Shown here: positions 22,921 to 33,424 of the stretch, piece after piece | Layout: every line of letters starts with the position of its first letter | Position numbering within the stretch: the first letter of the stretch is position 1 | Origin: Fonsecaea monophora | Taxonomy: Eukaryota; Ascomycota; Eurotiomycetes; Chaetothyriales; Herpotrichiellaceae | Assembly (NCBI RefSeq): GCF_001642475.1 | Contig: NW_019173933.1 | Span: forward strand, 1 to 64,000 | DNA length: 64,000 bases | Direction: 5' to 3' | Program-made: the position numbers and the translations under genes | The notes under the pieces: generated by a model | The model's input: the letters and a program-made list of their open reading frames with translations, nothing else | Told to the model about the DNA's origin: nothing | Databases searched by the model: none

Positions 22921-24819
22921 ATGGCGGTGGTTCCCGTGTACCTTGTCTGGGCCGTGGCCTTGGTGATTTCATTCGTTGTTGTCCGCGCCGTCCATCGCAT
23001 CACATTGCATCCGCTGGCAAAGTTCCCTGGCCCGAGGCTCGCTGGCATGACATCGCTGTATCAAGCGTGGTATGACTTGAGACCTTCAACGTCGTACATC
23101 AAGCACTTTCCTGCCTTGCATGAGCGATACGGTCCCATTGTCCGCATCACCCCGAATCAGCTGCATATCTTCGACATGGCTGCGTACAATGAGTCAGGGC
23201 TTCAACCGACAGTTCCTGTGTGTCTGGTAGACTGATGGTGCCTCAGGATCTTCAAGCCCGGAACCCGCTATGCTCGCCAGAGAGACAACTACAACCAACC
23301 AGCCGCTGACGGGTTCTTCAACGTTCTCGACCCCAGAGTCGCCAAGCCATGGCGAGACGCGTATCAACCTTATTTCGCCAAAGGTGCCATTGTCCGCCTG
23401 GAGCCTTTGATTCATGACCGAGTCAAGAAATTCCTCTCGGTGCTCGACACGGCATCCTCGACGGGGAGTCCCGTTGACCTGAGTATGGGCTACCGCAGCT
23501 TGACCAGTGACGTGGTGACCAGCTATATGTTCGCGGACAAAGGATTCGACTTGCTGGACGCCCAAGGCTTTCGATCCCCGATCCTGGTGGCCCTGGAGGA
23601 GTTCTTTGAAATTGCGCCATGGACTACATACTTTCCAAACCTGACGGCATGGTTAGCAAGACAGCTGCAGAGTCTTCCCGATGAACAAACCGCGAAATTG
23701 ATGCCTGCGTTGGCGGCGACGAACTGGATCACCGAGGTAAAATCCCGCTGGTTGTCCTAGGTCATGTACGGAAATGCTGACTTTTGGTATCTCAGCAATG
23801 CGGCACCAAAGTCAAGAGAATCCTGCAAGAAGGAGGATCTGGGAGTTCGTTCCCGACCGTATTTGATGCATGGGCCAAGCCGAGCGAGAAACGCAGGTTC
23901 ATGCCGACGCTGAGGCAGCTCACAGCCGATGCCTTTACCTTTCACGGTGCTGGGACCGACACGGCCGCGCATGCTCTCACAACAGCTACCTGGGGTCTGA
24001 TCAACAACAAGACATGCATTCAAAAGTTGCACGCCGAGTTGAAGGGGGCGATCCCGGTGGCAGACAGTGAGCAGCTAGTGGGCTCTGGTGTCCTTGAGAA
24101 TCTGCCTTACCTTGTGAGTTCGGCGGAGAAGCAACTTGGGAAAGAGAGCGTTCACACTGATCATCTGGGGTAGCGCGCGGTAGTCAAAGAGAGCCTGAGG
24201 CTGAGCATGGGAGTTCCGGGGAGGTAAGGCAGCAAAGGATTCCGCGAGCGAGAAATCCTCTTTGATTGACATAAATCTGTTGGACAGGATGGGACGAGTC
24301 GTGCCCGATGGAGGCGCAGTGCTTTGCGAGCAACGAATTCCTGCAGGAGTAAGCAGCCTCCTCCGCGTGCACACAATCCCACGTCCAGACCATCATTCTT
24401 CGATGCTCACCCTGGCGTTTGCTTGATGCGGAATATGCTAATGATATCCTCAATCCGCCCTGATGCAGGTTGGAGTCACCAGTGTCTCTTACTGCTACCA
24501 TTACGACCCAGTGTATTTCCCGGCGCCGAACGAATTTCGCCCCGAACGCTGGCTAAGCCCGGATAGCCAGCAACTCGAAACGCGACTCATCGCCTTCTCG
24601 CGTGGGCCAAGATCGTGCATCGGGATCAATCTCGCTTATGCCGAGTTGTATCTGGTCCTGGGGTACGTATTTCGCAAGTTCGACTTGGAAGCTTTTGAGA
24701 CCACCCAGCAGGACATGGAGTGGAAGGATACCTTTGTGGTAATGACCAAGGGCCACTTAAGAGTCAAATTGAGGAGGGTAATTGATGCTGGTGACGATGA
24801 CAATAAAGTGGTGCTCTAA
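22921..24819 (+). CDS. Cytochrome P450 monooxygenase, 6 exons
   Basis: CDS join 22921..23192, 23247..23736, 23796..24113, 24174..24223, 24288..24348, 24469..24819, 513 residues. An N-terminal membrane anchor (about 5-25) precedes the Pro-rich hinge LAKFPGPRLAG. The oxygen-binding I-helix AGTDTAAHA, the K-helix KESLR, the FRPERW motif and the heme loop FSRGPRSCIG (Cys447 as thiolate ligand) are all present. It is an ER-bound microsomal class E enzyme needing P450 reductase. The overall style (trichodiene-oxygenase-like N-terminus) fits fungal secondary-metabolism or detoxification families, but the substrate is unknown. Introns of 54, 59, 60, 64 and 120 bases are GT-AG; two exons are only 50 and 61 bases, and both are needed to keep the frame through the K-helix. 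Confidence 0.92.
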
Positions 24820-25574
24820 CCTGTTAATGGAGGTTTCAAGCTGTCAAAAGCGGCGGAAGGATTGATTCAATCAATCTTGGGAGATTGTATTGTTGGTCGT
24901 CTGGTAGGTTCACCACAGATGGAGACATGTGCCGGGTAGAACAGCAGCATTCTGAGTGAGTGAGGGGTGACAATCCAATGGTTGATAGTAGAAAGGGATG
25001 AGGATGCTTTGGATAATAGGAAGCAGAGGGGACTTGGCGACTGTTGCCCCAGCCTGCACCCACCACGGTCGCCGCATTTCTATCCGATTCAGCCGCATTG
25101 CACAAGTGCCCCAGCGCCCTCATTTCTCCATCTCCAATCATCAAATGCCGATTTCTACTCGGGACATCAGACGCCGACTGGGTGCCGACAATCGCTGTTG
25201 GGGAAGCACGGAACCCATCATTGAGCTGGCTGGCTGGCACAGCTACACAGAATGCAGCTTGTACTCGCCAGGGAGATGCCCGTCACCCATTATTATTGTC
25301 GGCTTCTGATGATCGCTTTCTCTTCTTCTGTTCGAAGTCCAAAAACATTATCGCTGTTTGTCTATTCAATGAGCTATACCTGCTTTCCTTTCTCCTGCGT
25401 TGTGTGGTTATGGCCATGTATTTAGATTTGTGAAAGACTTACCGCTAGCAATCTGCATTGGTGCTCTGCTCTCTGAAGCTCGTGTTTACGATCAGTGTGG
25501 TTCCGAGAACGCAGATTAGGTCGCGAGTTCAAATTTCGTGAGATCGCTTGACTGCGACAAGTCTGGTCGGAAAG
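24820..25574. other. Intergenic, P450 to flavocytochrome
   Basis: 755 bases with no supported gene. Frames at 24836-25433 on either strand lack conserved features. Confidence 0.5.
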
Positions 25575-27176
25575 ATGTCGAAGCTCATCAACTATGCCGA
25601 GGGTGAGTGGTCATCCAGTCTTTCTATACACCATACCAACTCCTACATCCATAGCATCTCCCGTTGTCCTCTTCACAAGACTAACACTCTCATTCTCCGT
25701 GGTACAGTGCAAAAGCACGCCTCCAAAGACTCGTGTTGGGTTATCCTTTACGGCAACGTCTGGGACGTCACAGACTTCCTTCCTTCACACCCTGGCGGAG
25801 CCCAGATCATCCTGAAACTCGCTGGCAAGGACGCCACTGAAGAGTACGATCCCATCCATCCCCCAGGCACTCTGGAGGAGAACCTCCCAAAATCCGCCCG
25901 CCTGGGCCCCATTGATCCCAAGAGTTTGCCAGAGCCGGTCAAGTCGGCGAAAGATGTCGGTCCACCGCCTAATACACAGGCTGAGGTCGAGTTGCCGCTG
26001 CAGGCAATGTTGAACATCGACGAGATAGAGGCAGCTGCCACGAAGAAGCTGTCTAAAAAGGGCTGGGCTTATTACTACTCTGCAGCGGACGACCTAGTGA
26101 GCAAGGAACTGAACAACACTGTCTATCGCCAAATCCTACTTCGGCCGCGCGTTTTTATAGATTGTCGGAACTGCGACCTCCGCACTAGCTTCCTTGGGTA
26201 CAAGCTCGACCTGCCCATCTTCGTTTCCCCAGCCGCCATGGCTCGCCTGGCTCACCCTGACGGCGAATGGGGCATTGCACAGGCGTGCAAGAAGTTTGGT
26301 ACGATACAGATGATCTCCAACAACGCCAGTATGACCCCCGAACAGATCGTGAAGGACTCAGGCCCCGACCAAGTGTTCGGGTGGCAGTTGTATGTGCAGA
26401 CCGAGCGGAAAAAGAGTGAAGATATGTTGGCCAGGATCAACAAATTGGATGCCATCAAGTTTATATGTCTAACCCTCGATGCACCAGTCCCTGGCAAACG
26501 AGAGCATGATGAACGCGGAAAGTTTGTTGTTGAGGACACGAGTCAGGCCGTCAAGGATGCCGGCGGCGCGGAGTTGAAGGGCGGCGGTGGCATCGGTCAA
26601 AGTCTCTTCTTTGGCACGGATCCGACTTTGACCTGGACAGAGACACTGCCTTGGTTGAAGAAGCACACCAATAAGCCGATTATCCTCAAGGGTTTGCAGT
26701 GCCATGAAGACGCATATATTGCTGCACAACATTCGCCACAGGTCAGGGGTATCATTTTGTCGAACCATGGTGGTAGAGCAGCGGATACGGCACCGCCAGC
26801 TGTACACACATTACTAGAGATCAGAAAATACTGCCCTGAAGTGTTCAACAAGATTGACGTCGTCGTGGATGGTGGTATCAAGAGAGGAACAGATGTGGTC
26901 AAGGCGCTGGCACTGGGTGCAAAAGCTGTTGGCATTGGTCGTGCCGCGCTCTTTGGTCTGGGTGCCGGCGGCATTGAGGGAGTCGAGAGAGTGTTGGAAA
27001 TACTCAGGGATGAGACCGCCACCGCGACGCGATTATTGGGTGCTGCTAAGGTGACCGATCTGGGTCCGCTGCATATCAACACCAGAGCTGTAGAGAGGGA
27101 TATTTATGATGGACCTGCTAATCTCCCTGGGCTCGAAGGCGCTATGAAGGGGCTTTGGACCAGGGCGAAGCTGTGA
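25575..27176 (+). CDS. Flavocytochrome b2-type FMN-dependent L-2-hydroxyacid (lactate) dehydrogenase, 2 exons
   Basis: CDS join 25575..25602, 25708..27176, 498 residues. An N-terminal cytochrome b5 domain carries heme ligands His37 (HPGG) and His60 (PIHPPG). The C-terminal FMN alpha-hydroxyacid dehydrogenase barrel includes YYSAADD, VSPAAMARL, LTLDAPVPGKRE, the catalytic His in SNHGGR and the phosphate-binding end VDGGIKRGTDVVKAL. Relatives oxidise L-lactate to pyruvate and pass electrons to cytochrome c. No mitochondrial presequence is visible on this start, unlike yeast Cyb2, so location and natural substrate are open. The 105-base intron (25603-25707) has a strong GTGAGT donor, but is an exact multiple of three and lacks in-frame stops. 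Confidence 0.92.
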   Translation: MSKLINYAEGEWSSSLSIHHTNSYIHSISRCPLHKTNTLILRGTVQKHASKDSCWVILYGNVWDVTDFLPSHPGGAQIILKLAGKDATEEYDPIHPPGTLEENLPKSARLGPIDPKSLPEPVKSAKDVGPPPNTQAEVELPLQAMLNIDEIEAAATKKLSKKGWAYYYSAADDLVSKELNNTVYRQILLRPRVFIDCRNCDLRTSFLGYKLDLPIFVSPAAMARLAHPDGEWGIAQACKKFGTIQMISNNASMTPEQIVKDSGPDQVFGWQLYVQTERKKSEDMLARINKLDAIKFICLTLDAPVPGKREHDERGKFVVEDTSQAVKDAGGAELKGGGGIGQSLFFGTDPTLTWTETLPWLKKHTNKPIILKGLQCHEDAYIAAQHSPQVRGIILSNHGGRAADTAPPAVHTLLEIRKYCPEVFNKIDVVVDGGIKRGTDVVKALALGAKAVGIGRAALFGLGAGGIEGVERVLEILRDETATATRLLGAAKVTDLGPLHINTRAVERDIYDGPANLPGLEGAMKGLWTRAKL

Positions 27177-27336
27177 TCCGGATCCTGAAGTTGATGTATT
27201 CTGGCATTTCGCATGGCGTTCGTCGTTAGAGTTTTGGGAGGTTCTTGGTTGGAACAGCGAAGCTCAGAGATCTGGGAATAGATGCAAGCGAAGAGCCGTG
27301 CCTTTGTGGTTCACATCCAAAAGATGCTGATCTGTT
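27177..27336. other. Convergent 3' spacer
   Basis: 160 bases between the 3' ends of the flavocytochrome gene (+) and the RNase H2 gene (-). The transcripts probably overlap or terminate back to back. Confidence 0.5.
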
Positions 27337-28356
27337 TCAAAATGCTTCCTGACCAACGCCGGTTCCAAACCACGTCCTCAATTCATCCCTCTCAGTCCTT
27401 GGCCCTGACGGTCCATTGGCACTGAAATACTGCGAAAGCCTCATGTTCTCGTCTTCGCCTTGGTCTGGCCACTCGGTCTTCGTTGCTGGGCCACCCTTTT
27501 GTTCGAGCATGTCCTTGATCGTACCCCAGCTGAAGCGGCATTCGTTCCCAAACCCCCAGACAGGGTCAATGGCAGACTTGAGCCACCCAACACATCTTGC
27601 GTCAGATGGGTATCCGGAACCCCACGATTCTGATGACTCGACGCCTGTCATCGACTGCTGTTGGTTGTATGCCTCTAGAAGAGCTTCGCAGCTGACGTCT
27701 CGGGTGACTTTGGCGACGACACTTGCCGCACTCACGCACGGGAATAGGCTGTCCGCCTTCTTTTCAACCGTGATCTTGATGGTGGGGAAGATCAACCCGA
27801 GTTTCTTCTGGTAGACGGCAGGCTTGCCAATGGTGTCGACGTAGATCTCCGTCACGTTGACGCCCTGGTCTAGAACGCCGCGGATCAACTCGACCGTGGC
27901 ATCCACGGCCTGGGCGTTGAGGTTGTACGAGCCGCCGTTTTTCATCATCCCGGCGCCGATGTCGCGGGCACTGAGGGATTTGATGGCCCAGCCGGACGAC
28001 TGGAAGAGATCCGTCCCGGCAGTACAAACCGCCTTCATGAGGTTTGCTCGCACCGCGGGCGTGAGGACCTTGGAGTCGTCGAAATGATACGATTGCGTTA
28101 GGAGGGACTGTTGGATCTCAACAGGGAGGTAGTAGACGCCATACACCATGGGACCAATGACAGGGCCACGTCCAGCCTCGTCCACACCCAGAACACATTG
28201 CGTCCCTGGTGCCGATGAGGAGGCTGTCCTGACGGTGATGGCTTCGGGCACGCAGCTATAATGCGCGTAGGATCTCCCAGAAAGGAGTGATTCATGGTTG
28301 TCCTGTACCGATGGCGGTATGAAGACCGCAGAGGCGGCGATATCGTCTTCCGCCAT
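27337..28356 (-). CDS. rnh201: Ribonuclease H2 catalytic subunit A
   Basis: Single exon, 339 residues. It is the catalytic subunit of the heterotrimeric RNase H2, which removes ribonucleotides misincorporated in DNA and cleaves RNA:DNA hybrids in the nucleus. The metal-binding start motif is LGVDEAGRGPVIGPM at about 57-71. Further motifs are FDDSKVLTP, YVDTIGKPA and KKADSLFPCVSAASVVAKVTRD, which supplies the later acidic residues. The C-terminal part (WGSGYPSD, then CRFSWGTIKDML) is conserved in eukaryotic RNase H2A. The N-terminal 50 residues are variable. The gene is divergent from the CENP-C gene, with 373 bases between the start codons. Confidence 0.95.
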   Translation of the reverse strand: MAEDDIAASAVFIPPSVQDNHESLLSGRSYAHYSCVPEAITVRTASSSAPGTQCVLGVDEAGRGPVIGPMVYGVYYLPVEIQQSLLTQSYHFDDSKVLTPAVRANLMKAVCTAGTDLFQSSGWAIKSLSARDIGAGMMKNGGSYNLNAQAVDATVELIRGVLDQGVNVTEIYVDTIGKPAVYQKKLGLIFPTIKITVEKKADSLFPCVSAASVVAKVTRDVSCEALLEAYNQQQSMTGVESSESWGSGYPSDARCVGWLKSAIDPVWGFGNECRFSWGTIKDMLEQKGGPATKTEWPDQGEDENMRLSQYFSANGPSGPRTERDELRTWFGTGVGQEAF

Positions 28357-28729
28357 GACCGTTTTATTCTTTTATCAGTGGCTGAATTGTGAGAAATACC
28401 AGTCCATAGACCTCGTAAAGAGCACGCGAATAGCGAAGGGTTAGAGCCGAGACGCGTCGCTGAATGGCGCCCCTCAATCGTGCCGCCTTGTCGCGTTGCC
28501 TGATCTTGCTAGTTAGACACCGGCCAATCATGCTGAACCCCCGAGTCATACCGCGCTAGTCTTAATTAGTGATTTCGACAACATTGGATGCGCGGCTGCA
28601 TCTCACACAATACTGTGCCAAATGATCCTCTGCCTCGTTCTTCTAGCAGCTGCTGGCTCTGATATCTAGTGCCCATATTGCGACTCCGTGTGAAGACACG
28701 TGATACTTGACGCTTCAGCTCTGTCCACC
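28357..28729. promoter_or_regulatory. Bidirectional promoter RNase H2A / CENP-C with ACGCGT box
   Basis: The 373-base region separates two divergent genes of DNA replication and chromosome segregation. ACGCGT (MluI cell-cycle box, the core site of the MBF-type G1/S factor in yeasts) is at 28452-28457, 96 bases from the RNase H2A start. Presence of the word is seen; function is inferred. Confidence 0.45.
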
Positions 28730-30907
28730 ATGGCTGCTCGACCTGCGGTCCGCCGCGAGCGCGGCAATGTTGATTATTCCGCCATAGGCAAAATGGGCAG
28801 GTGAGAAGTGTTTGCGCACTCGGTCGAGAGGCCCAATGCTAACAAACAGACAGACGTACCGGAATCACGCTCGATCACCGACCACTTGACGCAAACGGCA
28901 TGGAAGAAATCTCGGGCATATTCTCGTCCCCGCGCAAGCCCTCGCCGTTGAAGAATATGATGGTCATAGAGAGTGTGGAGGGACACGGTACCTTGACCGA
29001 GTCGCCGCAGAGATCAAGTCCCAGAAGTACGTGCATTCGCCATTGAGAAGTCGCCCATCAGGCCGAGACAAACTCATGTCTTTGTCAAGTGCGACTTATG
29101 CGCCCAGGTTGAACTAACACCAATATAGGCTCTGGCCCTACTCCTAGTCAGGTGCTGTCGTCTCGTAGGAAGAGTCGCGCAACACCTGTCCCCCTTCCCA
29201 GATCATCGTCGCCGAGGAAAAGCGGTATTAGTGGTACCGCAAAAAAGAGTAATGGCATCGATATATTCTCCACTCGGAAGAGCGTGCAACCTGAGGACGG
29301 AGGGGATCACGAAAATGTAGCAGAGCCGACGCCAACTCGGAGCCAGCCACATCTGCCGCCCAGAAAATTCGACCCAAGTCCGCAGAGACCACCACTAAGA
29401 GACATTACCACTCCCCGTTCACAGAAAACACCCAAACCGAGACCAAGTCGTGAAATGCAGCGCATCGAAAACCAAGTCTACACGCCTATCGATGAGATAG
29501 ACTTTGATTCATACATACAACCAATCGAAGAAACGGAGGTGCCAACGAGCGATGCTGTCGATCTTGTTCCGTCGATTGAGCAAGCAGAAAGCCCTTCCAC
29601 CCACCGGAACAGACAACTTTCAGCGGAGCCCAGTGATCTTTATGGCGGGTCTGATGACGAAGTAGCTGAACAAGATAAGGAGCCTCAACTGCCCTTATCT
29701 GAGTCAACGCCGAACAAAGCAAATTCGAGAAAGAAGCGGAAATCGGATGTACTTGAAGAGGCCGACAAGGCACCATCACCCATACCCAAAAAGGTGCGCA
29801 AAAAGCAAGGACGAATTCCCACCCGCAAGGATAGTGCACAACCTACTTCAGCCTCAAACCGGATGTCACCAGAGCCAGACGTTAGGGTAGAAACAAAACA
29901 GGCCCTGGCAAACAAGGATACAAATCTTCAATTGACCTCACGACAGCAAAAAGAACTGGATGAGATTGTTGAAAGGGTAAAAGCAAGACCTGGCCCACCA
30001 AGGTCACTCTACATTCTACGCAGGGAAACCCCCGCAGACGACAGTGTCCGGCATACCAGAAGCGGCCGTGCCAGTGTAAAGCCCCTGGCGTATTGGCGGA
30101 ACGAGCGGTGTGTCTATGGCGCCAGTCCAGGTGGTGGTAGCCTAGCAGACGGCGCCAGGTTCCCATTGAACAGCATCAAGGAGATTGTGCGGATCGAAGA
30201 AGTTGAGCCGAACATTGGAAAGAAGAAATCGAAGGGCAAAAAGAACGCAAAGGGTAAGGGCAAGGCACGGCAAAAATCAGTGGAAGCATCCGACTCCTCT
30301 GATTCAGAGTTGGACGTAGACGAGATTCCCGAAGATCCAAACGCCGAGCCATGGGAGACTGGAACCGGCACATTTCGAGGCATTGTCTCTGTTTGGGACA
30401 ACGAAGGACAAACACCAACAGAAGAGGAAGAGGAAGTTGAAATAGCCCATGCCCCCGCGGCGATCAAGACATGCGAAGTTAAGGGCTCGAGCACGCATGA
30501 TGGTCCCACGTTCCGCTATGCCAAACTGCTGTCCACGAAATTCTTCGGCACTGGACTCGTGGACCTACCTCCTGGAGGAATAAAACGACCCAAGAACAGT
30601 CGGAAAATGCACATGAGTTTCTTCGTCGTCAAAGGAAGGGTCACAGTGACTGTCGGTCCGGCGGGTGGTGAGGAAACGGGGGGCATGAGTCGTTTCAGCA
30701 TAGGGAAGGGAGGCTTTTGGCAGGTTCCCAGAGGTGAGTTGAGATCCACGACAGATTGGAAGATTATGAGAATTGACCCAGCTGACTTTTCTGGCAACAA
30801 CCACAGGCAATCAATATTCGATCGAGAACGAGATGGAAAAGCCGGCCAGGATATTCTTCAGCCAGGGCTGCGAGCCTGCGCCGGCTGGGGAACATGCTCG
30901 ATCTTGA
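28730..30907 (+). CDS. mif2: Inner kinetochore protein CENP-C / Mif2, 4 exons
   Basis: CDS join 28730..28800, 28854..29026, 29129..30733, 30807..30907, 649 residues. The N-terminus carries the Mif2 block with YSAIGKMGRRTGITL and GMEEISGIFSSP (about 16-55). A long Ser/Pro/Lys-rich disordered middle follows. The CENP-C motif, which binds the centromeric (CENP-A) nucleosome, lies near 385-412 (SGRASVKPLAYWRNE). The C-terminal cupin dimerisation domain covers about 505-645 (GTGLVDLPPGG, then MSFFVVKGRVTVTVG, then GCEPAPAGEHA). It links centromeric chromatin to the Mis12/KMN kinetochore complex. The last intron (73 bases) must be removed, since read-through replaces the final cupin strands with unrelated sequence. 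Confidence 0.93.
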
Positions 30908-31633
30908 CTGCCTGAAGCTTTGTATTTGGAACGATCCCGACGTCTTCCCTTAGGCCTTTGGGACGAATGATAGCACACTTCAACAGGTCAGATCTAGCGA
31001 CTGGAATATGCTTTTTTGACTATGGCCTTGATGCCAAACACGTGGTTCTGGAGATAGACTTGGGAGGTCTCCAGCCACCCACCAGCTGTCCGATAATAAC
31101 GTGATGAGTCAGCCAGTACGATGCGTGGCCAGACATGTTGACTTTGTAGCTGGCAACGGGGCTGCGCTCACAAAATCATGCCAGTAAGGGTGGCGGGAAA
31201 CACTGGCAGCTGCTCCCTTGTTTACAATCACGCAGTGTCGGCCTTGTCATTTCTTGATCGCTGTACCCGTTAATCGTCCGCCCAGCGACTGCTCCGCCCC
31301 CTTCGTGCTCGTTGTGCTAGGTGGTGGCTCGATCATCCATCCCCACAGAGAGATTCGTGGATGACCAGCGCAGGCCCTCGATGCGATGTTGGGGATGTTC
31401 TCTCTCTCCCTCTGGAGTGATTGCGATCCCTGCGCCTTCCTTATCTCTTTGTTGTCCATCTCGAGGACATCGTATTCCTGTCGCGTGATCTCGTGCTGGT
31501 ATCTTTTATGATGAGCGTTCGGATCGGCTTGGTCGACAGAGCACCCGGGAAGGCCGTTTTCTCTGCCACTGGTCCTGGCCGGCACTCTTCGTCGTCAACA
31601 AACCAACGCTCACCTAGCCTCGATCATGCGTAT
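30908..31633. other. Convergent spacer, CENP-C / tubulin cofactor B
   Basis: 726 bases between two 3' ends. Open frames here (31247-31660, both strands) have no conserved domain. Nothing else is seen. Confidence 0.5.
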
Positions 31634-32476
31634 TCAGATTTCTTCCATGTCCTCGTCTAGCAGATCGTTCAGCGGTGGGAAGTCGCCCACTTCGACCTTC
31701 TCTGGCCTGACAAAGACACCGTACTTGTCCGCACACTCAAACACCCTTTTGGTTTCGTGCGCACGCTTACCACCTTCTTCACCCTCGAGCTCGACTTGCA
31801 CGCTGCCGTCGTTCTTCCCCACTGGCTCATCCAGCTCCACACCGACCCAGAGACACCCTTCCTCCCTCTGTCCGCCCAAACCAGGAATCTCCCCCGTGTA
31901 CCTCACGGTGCCTCGTCTACCGTCGTCGCGCCCCACCCGACACCTCAAACCCACTGTGATGCTACGCGCCTTCATCTCCCTCTCGTCCTTCTCTCTCCTC
32001 TCCTCTACCAGCTGTGCCTGGGATTTGGCGTGGGGATCGAAGCGGCCCAGTTTTTGACGGCGCTTCCATGCGAGCACCGAATCCTCCAGTTGCTCATACT
32101 GGGTCTCGGGCATTTGATATTTCTCCACGGAGCTGAGGTCCGCGGCCAGAAAGTTGAGGTTCTGCCGCAGCTGCGGGGGCCGCGTGTCCTGAACTTGGAT
32201 CTCGGAGCCCTTCCTGAGCCCAAACCGGGGCTCCGATAGAAGCGAGGAATCACCAGTCAAGGCGATCCAGGTCCCATCTAGAGCATTCGTGCGGAGCATC
32301 TGTGACGACGCTGGAATCCCCGTGATGGGCTCCAGTTTCGACTTCAACTGCGAGACCGTCCATGTCGGGGTGATCCGGCGCTCTGCAGAGAGGAGCGGTG
32401 GGCCAGTGGGATTGCTATCGTTTGGAACGACTATTTGCATCGCGATGTCGGTTGGGGCCTGGGTTGAGAGGGACAT
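31634..32476 (-). CDS. Tubulin-folding cofactor B (Alp11-like)
   Basis: Single exon, 280 residues. A ubiquitin-like domain at about 10-100 is followed by a helical linker (QYEQLEDSVLAWKRRQKLGRFDP) and a CAP-Gly domain at about 172-262 with the groove motif GKNDGSV. The protein ends in acidic DEDMEEI, resembling the conserved C-terminal tail of TBCB. TBCB works with cofactor E to handle alpha-tubulin during assembly of the tubulin heterodimer in the cytosol. A ~15-residue acidic and basic insertion follows GKNDGSV, compared with the usual SVNGKRYFEC join. The neighbouring gene upstream is the acyl-CoA synthetase on the same strand, 0.95 kb away; no functional link is evident. Confidence 0.92.
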   Translation of the reverse strand: MSLSTQAPTDIAMQIVVPNDSNPTGPPLLSAERRITPTWTVSQLKSKLEPITGIPASSQMLRTNALDGTWIALTGDSSLLSEPRFGLRKGSEIQVQDTRPPQLRQNLNFLAADLSSVEKYQMPETQYEQLEDSVLAWKRRQKLGRFDPHAKSQAQLVEERREKDEREMKARSITVGLRCRVGRDDGRRGTVRYTGEIPGLGGQREEGCLWVGVELDEPVGKNDGSVQVELEGEEGGKRAHETKRVFECADKYGVFVRPEKVEVGDFPPLNDLLDEDMEEI

Positions 32477-33424
32477 CTTGGGAAAGGTTTGGCCTATCAG
32501 CGTGGTGGATCAACGCTCTTCTCGGGTCACAAGTTTTGTTGTCACGGATATTTTGTATCTGTGCGGTTCTCTGTGTGTTTGAGGGAATGGCACAATTTGT
32601 AATAGGAAAAAACACGATGCGCGGAGGAACTCAGGACATCACAATTCCAGGTTTCAAATGACTGGATTTGTTAAATGACAGCGTTTATTTCCCTGTTTGC
32701 GCCAAGCCTGGGCTGCCCAGAGCATTCGTACTAAACGGCAATGCTGCATTCATTCTCCGAGGATATCTATGCTGAACGAAAGAGTGCCTGGTAAATATGG
32801 ATCATGGAACTTAATTACTTCAGTCATTCAGAGATATTAGGTTCCCATGTACATATCTAAGGGTCCCTTTGTCAGTATGGTACATACCTCGTACACGGAC
32901 TTGGTCCATCATTTGGAAACCATTCGCCTTGGCACGCCAAACAAGCGTTGTCCTCAATCTCAATGTTTGGCATTGTTTGCTACCTTGTTTTTCTCTTTAT
33001 TCTTTGTATTTTCTGTTGACCAGGTGCCTTGTTTGCTTGCCCCGGCTTTGGAGCATCGTGTTTTAAGCGCCGAGCCTTGAGAGCTGCATAAAGACCCTTT
33101 TCTCAACCGCGGGCCATTCCAAGAATCCTTATGAAATGTCTAAATAGCTGTGTTGTTCATCAACAGTATCCAGGCTCCGGTCCAGTTTCTGCGTACTCCC
33201 TTTTTCTTATTCAACTCATTCACCCAACATGGTGTCGATGGTGCTGGTGAAGGTGCCAGTTCCGGTGTTTGACTGTATCCAACACCTATTCATTTCATTG
33301 ACACAGCCCGTCCATTCAAAGTGACTTGCGACAGCCCATCGAGCTGCACACCGTTTTCGGGCTTCTAGTGAACAGTCTCAACCTGCCTATCCACGTCTTC
33401 CCCAGAGAACAAATCCTGTCTCAA
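32477..33424. other. Intergenic, acyl-CoA synthetase 3' end to tubulin cofactor B
   Basis: 948 bases. It holds the 3' flank of the synthetase gene and the promoter of the cofactor B gene, both on the minus strand. No conserved frame or clear site is seen. Confidence 0.5.

Noticed and set aside
19550..27176. Full secondary-metabolite gene cluster
   Set aside because: No polyketide synthase, NRPS, terpene cyclase or cluster regulator is present in the window.
31757..32239. 160-codon plus-strand frame inside the tubulin cofactor B gene
   Set aside because: It fully overlaps a well-supported gene on the other strand and encodes Leu/Pro-rich sequence without family likeness.
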